Positions 20,610 through 32,304 of a DNA stretch of 64,000 nucleotides are shown here, piece by piece. Numbering within the stretch: position 1 is the first letter of the stretch; every line of letters begins with the position of its first letter. Location of the stretch: positions 1,640,501 through 1,704,500 of the forward strand of contig NC_090120.1 of NCBI RefSeq assembly GCF_023973825.1, in the 5' to 3' direction. A program made the translations under genes and the position numbers. This stretch comes from Plasmodium brasilianum. Taxonomy: Eukaryota > Apicomplexa > Aconoidasida > Haemosporida > Plasmodiidae. The notes beneath the pieces are model-generated. The model saw only the letters and a program-made list of their open reading frames with translations, had not been told where the DNA came from and did not search any database.

Positions 20610-22493
20610 CGGGAGGACCAAAAAAAAAAAAAAAAAATAGGGATGTTTCTCATCCAACACATCATGGTGTAAGGTAAGTACAATACACTGCTTCGTGCAC
20701 CACCTTAGGATGGCCCACGCGGGTATATAATACATATATATATATATACTTATTTATATAATAGCTCATGTAGAGCGCACATATGTATGGACATAATGCT
20801 TGGGAAGGTTAATGCAATAAACAAAACGTATATAAAAAAAAGGTACATATGGAGGAGGGAAAAAAAAAAAAAAAAAAATTTTCCCGATTTGTAGAATAAA
20901 CCATATTTATTTCATCAATATTTTCCTGTTGTTACTTCGTATTTCGCGTTATACTTCTTTTATGTTTTCCCTTTTTTTTAAAACATACAGATGATTAAAA
21001 AATTGAAGAAAAAGGTTCAAGTTGTTTTCTTCCCCATCTCAAAAGAGGGCGCCACGCACATTATAACACATATATAAAAGCAGCATATATATAAGTGTGT
21101 CAAGTATATATATATATACATATATATATTATATATGTGTATACACGTTATATATATAGTCAGGTTTTTACAGAAATGGTAAAAAGTGGTATATAAAATA
21201 TAACAGGGTCAGGGTCATATTTTAAACTCATGTGCCGAGATTAATAATTGTACAAATATAGAGAAAAAAATATATAAAATAAAATTTACGAGAAATAATA
21301 GAGCAAAAAAACGCAGGAAATTTACATGTATATTCATATGTATACTCATATGTATACACATATGTATATTCATAAGTACATATATATATATATATATATA
21401 TAAATATGTATATATATATTTTTTTTTTTTTAATAAACTCATTAATATACAAAAAAGAATTTATCATTTAGTATATATTTTTTTTTTTTTTTCCATTGCC
21501 TGAAATGCTATATTTACAAAAAACATCATTTGTATAAATTCATATATACATACGAATGATACATAATACTCAAGAATAGTACAAAATTTTATTTTATTTT
21601 ATTTTTTTTTTTTTTCCCTTATAACCTAATAATTTAAAAAATTTTATTTTATTTTTTCGAGTAAAAATTAGTTATCTCCCTATATAAAACTCAATTCATT
21701 TATATGTAAAACCTTTGAACAATTGTCATATTAAGGTATAGTTATACATTAATTATTAGCATACATACATATGTATTTATGTATGTATGTATTTATGTAT
21801 GTATGTATTTATGTATGTATGTATTTATGTATGTATGTATTTATGTATGTATGTATTTATGTATTTATGTATGTATGTATATAATACGCATACTATGTTA
21901 TGCATGCTTTAGTTATTCATAGCCGTCTTTACAAAAAAAAAAAAAAGAGAAAAGATAAAATGTCAAGCTAGGGATAAACTGATACAATAATTTTTGTATC
22001 ATCGTATCAGTAATATACATATGCTTACATGTATATACATAAGTATGTATTATTTACATATAACGTTCTATCAAAAATGTAAGTGTAAAAGCAAGTAACT
22101 ACATATAATCTCCCCCGCTCTGTGCAAAATAAAAAAAAAAAAAAAAATATATAAACATAATTATGTACTACCTTCATACCATTTATTTGCTTATATATAT
22201 ATATATATTTACAATTTGCTTATATATATATATATATTTACAAAATATATATTTTTGTACGTATGCAAAATTTTAAATAAAAAAAAAATTGTAAAAAAAA
22301 AAAAAATATTAAACATGTGAAAAGAAAACAAATAAAAATATGAAAAAACGTTTTTAATATTTTCTCTGAAAAATGAATTTTTTTCCCCATTTTAAATTAA
22401 GAACAATATATGTTTTACTAATAATGGCGTTTTTATAAAAATAAGCGCAATATATATATATATGTATATATATATATGTATATATATATATGT

Positions 22494-22543
<50 letters not shown>

Positions 22544-23108
22544 GTATATATATATATATGTATATGTATATTTATGTTTACACGTATTCATTAAGTTTTT
22601 TGTTAAGAATTAATGACTTTTGCTTTTTAATGATATATAATAATAAATAGGTAAAACATACATGTTTCGATAAAAACTGTGCTAAGCTGTAGTGATACAT
22701 TATATCATATACATCATATGTATGCATCATACGAATATATATATATATATATATACATAATACATGTACGTATTTATTTTATATGTATAAAAAATATATG
22801 CTGTATAATATATGAACATTTATAGAAATTTTTTTTTTTTTTTAATTTCTGCTTTTTTATATATTTTGAAAATAAAATATAATTTTTCATGGCTAATTAA
22901 AAGAAAAAGTATTCCTTTTTTGAGAAGCCCAAAAGATTTACATATAAAAATGAAAGAGAAGTAAAACTGCTGTTATGCTAATTTTTAAGGTTTTATAAAA
23001 ACGCGAAGATTTTTTTTATTTATAAAACATATTATTATCTATCTATATCTATATATATATCTATATATATATATATCTATATATATATATATCTATCTAT
23101 ATATATAC

Positions 23109-23142
<34 letters not shown>

Positions 23143-23355
23143 ATTATGCGTACAACTTTACCGTAAATGTATAATGTATGTATGTAAATGTAAATAGTTA
23201 TATAATACTAGCTGAGCGTGTATGTATATATATATATATATATATGTATATATTTATGCCCATGTTAACATTCTGTTGTTTCAATTTTTGTTAATCTCGA
23301 ACAGTTTTAAATTATTAGCGGTAAATGTATTTTTTTTTTTTTTTTTTTTTTTTTG

Positions 23356-23419
<64 letters not shown>

Positions 23420-23444
23420 AGAGGTATGCTAATATTTATACATA
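20610..23444. other. 2.8-kb AT-rich spacer
   Basis: No coding frame above noise. It holds (TA)n or (ATGT)n blocks at 20739-20752, 21100-21160, 21376-21420, 21760-21880 (a TATGTATTTATGTATG array), 22195-22245 (a duplicated 32-bp block), 22450-22570 and 23040-23150, and long A/T runs. It is too mixed in composition to be the compact centromere core seen in Plasmodium, though that could only be tested by its AT percentage. It should contain the promoter of the RNA-binding protein gene. Confidence 0.6.
23328..23416. repeat. Poly(T)-poly(A) inverted tract upstream of the RNA-binding protein gene
   Basis: About 25 T (23331-23354), a GA-containing hinge at 23355-23357, then about 58 A (23359-23416), ending 28 bp before the start codon. 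The two tracts are complementary and could form a hairpin or cruciform. Poly(dA:dT) of this length is also strongly nucleosome-excluding. Confidence 0.9.
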
Positions 23445-25771
23445 ATGAGTATAAAAAGCAAAATTGATATGAGTTTAGATGAACTCATAGAGAAGGAAAA
23501 TATTAAAGTTAATCAGAAAGCCCCAAATGAGAAAAAAATTGTTAATAAATTTATAGAAAAAAATTCAGGTATGTTTTTGGGGAAAATTGGATAAGAGAAC
23601 CATTTATAACTGTACCATATATTGTTCAATTGAATGTTTACTTTTCTCGTTGGAAGAAAAGAGCTAAAATGGAATGAAAAGAATATTATTGTGTTTGTGT
23701 AATAATTTTCATATATTTACATTCGTATAGCACAGAATAATATAACGTAATAATGTAATGTAATGGTGTAGTGTAACAATGTAATATAATATTTTTTTTT
23801 TTTTTTTTTTTTCCCCCCACAGGTCAAAAGTATTTGCATAGTATAATTATTTCAAATGTTAACAGCAATAATCTAGAATTGTATAAAAAAGAGTTTAGTA
23901 AATTTGGAAGAATATATAATATTTTTCATGATAATGACAAGAAAATTACGTAAGCTTTTTTTTCCATATTATGATTTAATCTGTATACAGTTCTGCATTT
24001 TGTTGCAATTTTGTGTACACACAGTTGTGTAGACGCATCAACTCCAACCGTTTATTCTGCATTCATCACCTCTAGTTATGTATAACTCTCTTCGAACTAT
24101 TGATTATGTACCACTCACTTCTTACCTTCGTTATGCACCTTTTACAGATATGTAAAATATGATAATAAAAATTCGTGTGATAATGCTATAAGTACTATGA
24201 ACAACAAAACTTTGGATGGCGATACGATAAGCATTATACTGGTACATACAAAAATGCATCAGAATGAGGAAAGACAAAATGAGCCGTGGAAAATGTGTTG
24301 TTTTATGCTGATATTTTTAAAACAGTACATATATTCGTATATATGTATATGTATGTATATGTATGTATGTATGTATATGTATGTATATGTATATGTATGT
24401 ATATGTATATGTATGTATGTATATGTATGTATATACATGTATGTAAATTTTTTTTTTATTTATATTTAGGGGAAAAAAATTCTGGACAAAAAAAACAATA
24501 AGAGTATTAATCAAAATTATAACATGATTAACAATAATATGAATAATAGTAAAATAATTCCATCTTATAAAATGCCCATGTATAATCCAAGCCCCCCTCC
24601 ATATTATATGAACAATAATTTTACTCCTTATAACAATAATATGCCTTACCCTAATACTTACCAAAACAATTTTTACGAAAAACATATGCCCCCCTTTAAT
24701 AATAATAAGAATATATATGGTAAAAAAGGAGCAAGTTATTGGAAGTGTTTGCGCAGTTTGTTTTTATTTGCGCGTGTGTGTGTATGTGTGTATGTGTGTG
24801 TATGTGTATGTGGGTGTGTGTATATGTGTATGTGGGTGTGTGTATATGTGTATGTGGGTGTGTGTATATGTGTGTGTGTATATGTGTATGTGTGTGTGTG
24901 TATATGTGTATGTGTGCGTGTGTGCATCTTTTCGTGAAATAATCTTGTAAAGCATTTTATTATAATAATTCATATATCTGTTTATTGCAATCTATTTCCA
25001 TCTCATAAACTTTCCTACGAATAATACTTGTCATTTGTTTTCTACCTTTTCAGACACGCATAAAAATAATACAATAATTGTGACAAACGTTCCGACATAC
25101 TTGAATGCTGAAGATATTTTCTCGGCTTTTCAAGAAACGGGAAAAATTGTCGATGTGCAGATACTCATGAATGAAAAAGTAAGGCAAAACAAAAACGTCC
25201 ATATGCGCATATCAACGTGCACAGGACAGTAACACATGCGTGTATATATATATGTATATATATATATATATATATATGTACATATGTGTACATATGTGTA
25301 CATATAAATGTAAAATGTATGGCTTTTTTATCTTTTTTTTTCATTATGCTTGTACCTTGCGTGTTCATGTAATTTATCGATTGCTGGAACGAAAATGTAA
25401 ATTTTTTTTTAATTTTGTACCTTTTTTTTTTCATTCCTAATAAGATGTTAATTTTGTTTACAATTATATACGATTATGTACCATTTGCTATAGTAGAGTA
25501 GTTCCCCTGTGTTTTCCTGTTTGTTTATATATATATATATATGAACATATTTTTATATATATTTATATTTTTACCCTACTGAAATTCGCATTGTGTCGTA
25601 CATATTGAATACATGTTCTATTTTTCTTCTTTACTTATGTGATAGAGAAAATTAACTGGAATTGTGAGTATCGAGTATGAAAAAAATGAATCAGCTTCAG
25701 ATGCAGTACGAATGTATGATGGTGGTTTCTTGAATGACAATAGAATTAGGGTTTTTTTAGACTGTCGTTAG
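23445..25771 (+). CDS. RNA-binding protein with two RRMs and an N-terminal ALY/REF-type motif
   Basis: Six exons: 23445-23568, 23823-23949, 24148-24241, 24470-24719, 25054-25178 and 25646-25771, all in consistent phase, giving 281 residues. Residues 6-18 (KIDMSLDELIEKE) match the UAP56-binding motif that opens ALY/REF mRNA-export adaptors. RRM1 is at about 44-115 (HSIIISNV as RNP2-like strand; YVKYDNKNSC as RNP1 region, divergent). Residues 116-198 form an Asn/Pro/Tyr/Met-rich linker. RRM2 is at about 203-281 (TIIVTNVP as RNP2; GIVSIEYEKNESASDAV as RNP1). It would bind mRNA in the nucleus and connect it to the export helicase. The end of RRM2 is almost the C-terminus (VFLDCR). Introns carry long (ATGT)n and (GTGTAT)n stretches. 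An RNA-binding protein is recalled at the matching P. falciparum position. Confidence 0.88.
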
Positions 25772-25955
25772 AATTTCATTAATTTAAAAAAAAAAAAAAA
25801 AAAAAAAGGAAAGATGGGACAAAAGAAGAGAAAATTAGAAGATAAGAAGTTGAGATTATATGAAGCCAAGTGAAATTGTGCGGACATGGGAACAAAATAT
25901 TAGAGAAATGCTTTTAAAACTACACCCTTCTTAATAATTAAATTACGTACATTTG

Positions 25956-26000
<45 letters not shown>

Positions 26001-26623
26001 AAATTAAATATGTGTATTTCAAGTTTAGTTACGTTATGAATATATAACTACGCATGTTATGTATACATAAAAAGTTAATACTAATTTATAATTTTTTAAT
26101 TGTACATATACATATAGCCAAGCTTCCTGTTGTTGCACTCATTTGAAAGAAGATAAAACGAGGAAAAGATTTTTTAACATACCATATGAATATATATATA
26201 TATATGTGTGTATGTATTTATACGTATTTATATGTATATATACATATGTATATATATATGTGTATGTGTGTATGCTTTTATATGTACTTATAAGAATAAT
26301 TACGCATATATTAAAAAATTAAAATGATAGGTAACAAATACCCTCTATCACCATTTCATCTTTTGTGACATATTTTATTGAAGTTATAATTTTTTTTTTC
26401 TTTTTTTTTTTTTTTTTTTTTTTTCATCATTACTTCATTATTTATCTTTTTAGTGTTTTAATAATGTTCATAATTCTTTGATATGGTAAATATGCTTAAT
26501 GTGTTGAAATTGTATATCTTAAATATATTAAATATATTGAATATATTAAACATATCATTTATATTGGGTATATTGGATATATTGAATTTATTAACCTTAC
26601 GTAAATATTTTATGTTATATATA

Positions 26624-26655
<32 letters not shown>

Positions 26656-27021
26656 CTCTAATTAATTAAGCGACATATATTACATGTATTGTTAAAGGAA
26701 AATTAAGAACGAAATGTTGTCCTGAAGAACTATGATAGGAAAGTAAACTACTATGGTTATGCATTAAAAGTTCATTAAAAAAATATCATATGAGTGAATA
26801 GGAACAAGGTTTTGTAGCAAACGCATCCATATGTGCAATGTATGCGTGTATGAAAATATATGTGCGTATATTTGTATGTATGTACTTTATCTATTATTAT
26901 AAGCGTCAAGCCTTTTCATAAGTAAAAACGAGATGAACTTTGAAGGTAGGGGTAAATGCCGACGCATCCCTGCGAAATGTACATATATATATATATTTAT
27001 ATATATATTTATATATATATT

Positions 27022-27055
<34 letters not shown>

Positions 27056-27975
27056 ATATATTTATTTATTCATATATGTGTGTGTGAGCAAGTATACCAC
27101 TTTTCGCGAATTAATTCGTGCATCATTTTGTGTAAAAAGAATAAAAAAATTGCAAAGCAAAAATACAGTAACATTATAATACTCCTATATGTAATCCGGG
27201 ACGTTGAATATATATATATTTTTTTTTTTATTTCCCTTTTATAAAATAAAATTTTTTGAAAGTGTGCGTATATGTATCAAGTATACAAGTATAAATTTTC
27301 ACCTACACTATATTGTTCAGTGTCATATGCACATGAATTACCTGTAAACAATTTTAAAATTTCTCAAGTACAAAATTTGAGTAGTTACGATGGTGTGCTT
27401 ATATCCTCCCAGCATATAGGCATTAGGTAACAATTTTATTTGCATAGTCGACTACATGTAAGATTGCAGAAGTGATAACATAAGTAACTGCATACGTAAT
27501 TGTTTATATGGTTGGCCATTTATTTGTTTAGTTGCTTGTTTATTATCAATATTATCATTAATACTGTTTTATTTTATTTTATTTTTTAGTTTATATTTTT
27601 TTTTTTTTTTTTTGGGATATTTCAAATTTTTGCAAAATAAAAGTTCATATAAGGGTTATGCAGCATAATATATCCATGCATATGTACATGTATACGTGTC
27701 TACATGTGGACAGTTATATTCGTAATCCTCTGAGTATTAACAAGCAGAATGCTGAAAAGGACATTTGCATACATTCCTTTTAACTGCGGAACAAATGGGT
27801 ACAGCATAATACTATCCATCTATATGTAATAGCACATGTTGAACAAAGCCTTGAAATATTTACAACTATATTTATATTGTTTTCATAAGGGCATTTGTTC
27901 TTATATTCATATGGTATATTGTTACGTTTGCATGATGCCATAGGGGCTATATCATAAATACGACGTTTTACAAAC
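25772..27975. other. 2.2-kb spacer between the RRM gene and the Arg/Ser-repeat gene
   Basis: Holds a poly(A) tract at 25785-25807 right after the RRM gene, (TA)n at 25958-25990, 26190-26260 and 26982-27065, poly(T) at 26401-26424 and 26631-26655, and a short array of TATTAAATATATTGAA-like units at 26520-26590. Open frames here are Ile/Leu/Tyr-rich repeat translations. No gene or RNA recognised. Confidence 0.6.
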
Positions 27976-29844
27976 ATGGAGCACTTAAAAGAAATTATGA
28001 ACGAGTATGAAAAAATCAAAGTGCGCCTAAAAAAGAGCAAGTACGAGTATATGGAAAAAATAGGCGCAGACGCACCGACTGGGAAATTCTATGCTGAAAA
28101 GAATGTTTTTCATAATTTATTTAAAGTGATTGATAGTTATTACTGTTTACTCCTTTTTTTTGGAAAAAGAAGAAAAAATAAAAATAAAAATAAAAAAAGT
28201 AATAGGAATAGGAATAGGAATAGAAGTAGAAGAAGAAGTGGAAGAAGAAGTGGAAGAAAAAGTAGCAGTAGAGGTAGAAGTAGAGGTAGAAGTAGAGGTA
28301 GAAGTAGAGGTAGAAGTACACGTAGAAGTAGAAATAGAAGTAGAAATAGAAGTAGAAATAGAAGTAGAAATAGAAGTAAATATAGTTATAGTGATAGAAG
28401 TACACGTACAAGTAGAAATATTCTTGTAGGGGTTGACATTGACAGTGATGCGGATGATACCACCTCTAACGATGCTGCTAATGGCAGTCGCTTTCACCCG
28501 CGCAGTTGCATTAGGAACGACGATATAGTGAAACAAAAGGAGGAGAGGAAAAGGAAAAGGATGAACAGTTACAGAACAGACGAAGAAAGCATTGTAATAA
28601 AATTAGAAAGAAAGAAAGTAATACAAAATAGACACATAAAAAAAATTAAAAATTTTGTCAAAATGAACAAAACAATTAATAAGTTTAAAAATTATATAGA
28701 AAAGACTTACATGAAAAGGGTTAGTTATAACGAAGAGAAAAGGGAAAATAAAAAAGAAAAAAATGTATATTTACAAACTCCCGCTCATACACGCAGGATA
28801 CGAATCAACACAGAACAAAATGTATATTTTGACAAGTTCGTGTTGAGCGTAATTAATTTTTTACATTCTCTTGTTGAAGCCGGGGGGAAGCATGATATGA
28901 GAGATAACAACATCGACTACACTGCAAACTTCGAATGTGCAAACAATTTTACAAATCAATCGAATGGAATTAGTAGTGTTAGAAGTCATAGCAATGGGCA
29001 CGGTGAAGGAGGGCCTCACGTTGAACCGTTAAAGAGGGAGGAGAGGGTGGATGTACATAATGAAGACATAAAATTAAAGATGAATAAAAAGAATTGGAAC
29101 AATTCACAAAAATGCGATTTTTTTTATTCAAATGGAAATTCTTTAAAAAGCGAAAAAGATGATAAATATATATTTGGGAAAAAAAAAAAAAAAAATGAAA
29201 AAAAAAAATTTCTTTTTTTTTTGGAAATTTATAAAAAAAATATGCATCATATTAGTAGTAGTAACTCATACGTATTCTATTATTACCCCTCTTTTATAAT
29301 TAGAAAAATAGACGAGAATTTATTATACCTCATTGACAGTGATATGAACTTAATAAAAATTATGTTTTATTTTAATGTTATACACTTATTTGTTTTTTAT
29401 TTGTATATTATAAATTGTTCAAATGATTATTTGCTTGCTTATATATATATATTTCTAAGCATAGCTGGAAATTTTAAGACAAACTTTAAATTGTCATCCA
29501 GAATTATAGAACAAAATAAAAACATTCTTACCGTATTTTACGTGTTTGCAAGTATTTTGAAGTCGAACATACTTGGGAGTGGTGATCATCCCTTATATGT
29601 TGATGTTCCTCAAGAAGAGAATTACATGGATACTACAACTAAAAATGGAAGTAAAACGAATAGTTCTTTATATAGAGAGGTGAGTGAAATCGGTAGTTGC
29701 TACTTTCTGGGTGATCTGGATAAGTTCTATGTATCTAAGATCAGAGGAGATTTAAAAGAGGAGATGTACATGAGAAGGGGGGGAAGAAAGCATGGGGTAA
29801 CCAGTAGAACTCATATTATAAGTACTAGTAGTACTAGTAGCAGC

Positions 29845-29909
<65 letters not shown>

Positions 29910-30552
29910 AAGCGACAAGGGACGGAGTTGTAGCCCACCGCAGGCGCATAACCAGAACAACGAAGGTATAACGACCAAAAAGACGAGGCTTTTCCCTAAC
30001 AGGGAGGGTAGCAAGAAGAGGGAAGGAGTACACGTAGAAGAAGTATATAATGAGGGAAAAAAAAAAAATGTACCATGTGAGAAATTGAGAAGAAATATTC
30101 CATACAACTTAAAGCGACTAAATATAACACGCGAAAGAGGCGAGTCAAGTAAATCCAGAAATGTTGAGTTTACACATATAAAGGAAAACTTAACTCAATA
30201 TAAACATTTACTTAATTACTTTAGCTCAAATAAAGTAAATGACAATTCTAGAGAAGAGGAAGAAAGAAAAAATATACGTAAAAAATATTATTGGTATTAT
30301 ACACTCATTAATAGTGAGAATGAAGTCGATTCAGTAAATTTAGCTCTAAACTTAAGTACAACTAATCATAATAATTTATCTTTCTATAAAAGTTATATAA
30401 AAGAACATATTTATAATCTCTTTTTAAATAAATATAATTTAAAAATTCCAAAAAATGAAAATCCTCCGAATGAATCAGAAAAAAAGGAGCAAACAAATAG
30501 CCTCTCAATCCTTGGCAATTACAAGAAACTGTTTAGTCAGTTTTTTTCCTAA
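27976..30552 (+). CDS. Unknown 858-residue protein with Arg/Ser repeats and a poly-Ser tract
   Basis: Single frame from ATG 27976. Residues 1-60 look like a conserved helical segment (MEHLKEIMNEYEKIKVRL, then GKFYAEKNVFHNLFKVID). Residues about 64-147 are an Arg/Ser/Asn repeat (RSRGRSRGRSRG and NRSRNRSRNRSR), which resembles RS domains of splicing factors but may be a simple repeat expansion. Residues about 420-540 are hydrophobic and structured (SYVFYYYPSFIIRKIDENL, IHLFVFYLYIINCSNDYLL) and could be a buried core or membrane-associated region. Residues about 617-645 are poly-Ser encoded by AGT repeats. The C-terminus is helical. I do not recognise a family. It lies upstream of RhopH2 in the same orientation, 1.75 kb away. 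Confidence 0.8.
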
Positions 30553-32304
30553 TTGATGTATTTTGTAATACGTAATGTGTACATATTTTCTTTATAATAA
30601 TTTTTCTCTTCTGTTACATGTTTTGTGTGTATGCTTTGGATTTTTTTTTTTTTTCTTTTTTTTTTTTAAAAAAAATAATGAATATCTATTTGTGCATGAA
30701 CATATAAAGTGCATTGTGCAGGGGGACAAGCAAACAAATGCCTCTTGTATATCGTTAACATTTTACCCTCCACGCACACACGTATACATATTTATATATA
30801 TATATATATATATGAATAAATACATGCATATATATATAAGCATACCCACGATCATACATCGCATGGGCTTACCTTATATTCTTTTTTTTTTCGATGATTA
30901 CAAAGTTTTTTGAAATTACACATGAAACAAATTAGAAAAGAAAATAAATCGCAAAGAATAAGGGGCACACAGCAGTGAAATGTTGGTTATGTACGCATTT
31001 TCCAAGTATGTACGATTACACACATGTGTATATGAGTAAGTACGTATGTGTGTACATATTATGTGCATTTTTTTTTTTTTTTGCCAAAAATGAATAGTGC
31101 ACTATCAGTGTTCTTATCCTCTTTTTTTTTTTTTTTTTTTTTAAATTTTTTTTTTCTCGGGTTAAAATAAAAAAAAAATAGGTTTTCTCCTTCACAACTT
31201 TAAGTATATTTTTTTTGTTATTTCGTTTTTGATTTTTCTTTTTTCTTTTTTTGTTTTTTCTCTTTGAACTTTTTACATTTCTCAGTTTATTCATTAGAAT
31301 ATGCTTTCGTTCTTCTTAAGTGTACTGATTCGTCCTATGTGCTGATGCATGGGTAAGTATACTTGCGTATACGCGTATATTTGTATGTGTGTATGTGTGT
31401 ACGTATTTTGCGTAAGGACCTATGCATGAGCATAAGCATTGAATATTGGCTAAGCGCTTCCCAGCAATTTCCAGGGGGTGTACGAAATGCGCACAATACA
31501 AAATGTGCATTGTGTATTAAGCTAAAACAAAAAAATAATTTTTAATCGCTATTGCACATTGTTTCGCGTATTTATCTGTTCCTCCATCATTCCTTTCTTT
31601 TGATTTTTTTTTTTTCCTTTACTTTCCTATTTTTATTTTTTATTTTTTCCCGAATAATTTAAATTACGCATTTATTGTGAGAAGTCAAGAGCGCATGTCC
31701 GAGTTGTTCACCGCTTTAAAGAATTGGTATTGTGTGTGTACAGTTATGCACGCATAATGCTACTACAAAAAAAAAAAAAAAAAAATTAAATAATAGCAAT
31801 AGTGAAAGTGCAAGTATCAGTAGTAATAGAAGTACACCAAGTAGTACTGAGTATCACTAAGTAGTACTGAGTAGCACTAAGTAGTACTGAGTATCACTAA
31901 GTAGTAGACGTAACCGTGATAAGCGGAGGGAACTACAGCGAAGCGGAAGCGTTCATGCCCCCTGTGTTCTCCCCTTTCTTTCTTTTGTAGTTTCTCAATT
32001 TTGTAGTTTCTCAATTTTGTAGTTTCTCAATTTTGTAGTTTCTCAATTTTGTAGTTTCTCAATTTTGTAGTTTCTCAATTTTGTATTTTCTCTATTTTGT
32101 ATTTTCTCTATTTTGTATTTTCTCTTTATTTTGTTTTCTCCTTATTTTGTTTTCTCCTTATTTTGTTTTCTCCTTATTTTGTTTTCTCCTTATTTTGTTT
32201 TCTCTTTATTTTTTATTTCGTTTCGCATGTGTTTCCATCCGTGGGTTCTTCCATTTTTTTAGTACCTCCTTTTTTTTCTTTTTCCCCACTCCCATCTTTT
32301 TAAA
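30553..32304. other. Spacer and presumed promoter of RhopH2
   Basis: Contains poly(T) runs at 30641-30666, 31070-31082 and 31124-31141, AT repeats at 30793-30813, TAGTACTGAGTATCACTAAG repeats at 31840-31900, and the pyrimidine-rich arrays at 31983-32215. RhopH2 is expected to be transcribed in schizonts, so its promoter should be here. I could not identify a specific ApiAP2 site by eye. Open frames at 31363-31545 are not convincing. Confidence 0.5.
31983..32215. repeat. Two adjoining minisatellites (18-bp and 17-bp) in the RhopH2 5' region
   Basis: Six copies of GTAGTTTCTCAATTTTGT, then related TATTTTCTCTATTTTG units, then about five copies of TTTTCTCCTTATTTTGT. The units are clearly related to each other (shared TTTCTC and TTATTTTG) and so derive from one ancestor. 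The array ends about 90 bp before the RhopH2 ATG. Confidence 0.9.

Noticed and set aside
20610..23444. Possible centromere in the long AT-rich spacer
   Set aside because: The Plasmodium centromere core is a compact, almost pure A/T block with its own repeats. Here many non-A/T bases interrupt it, and I recall the chromosome 9 centromere lying further along than RhopH2. An AT-percentage plot would settle it.
28121..28536. Antisense frames with poly-Tyr/Phe, Glu/Val and Ser/Thr repeats over the Arg/Ser region
   Set aside because: They are shadows of the in-frame hexamer repeat of the 858-residue gene.
31316..31545. Candidate exons on both strands near 31.3-31.55 kb (for example minus-strand MHILYCAHFVHPLEIAGKR)
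   Set aside because: Several mutually exclusive splicings are possible on both strands and none gives a protein with recognisable features.
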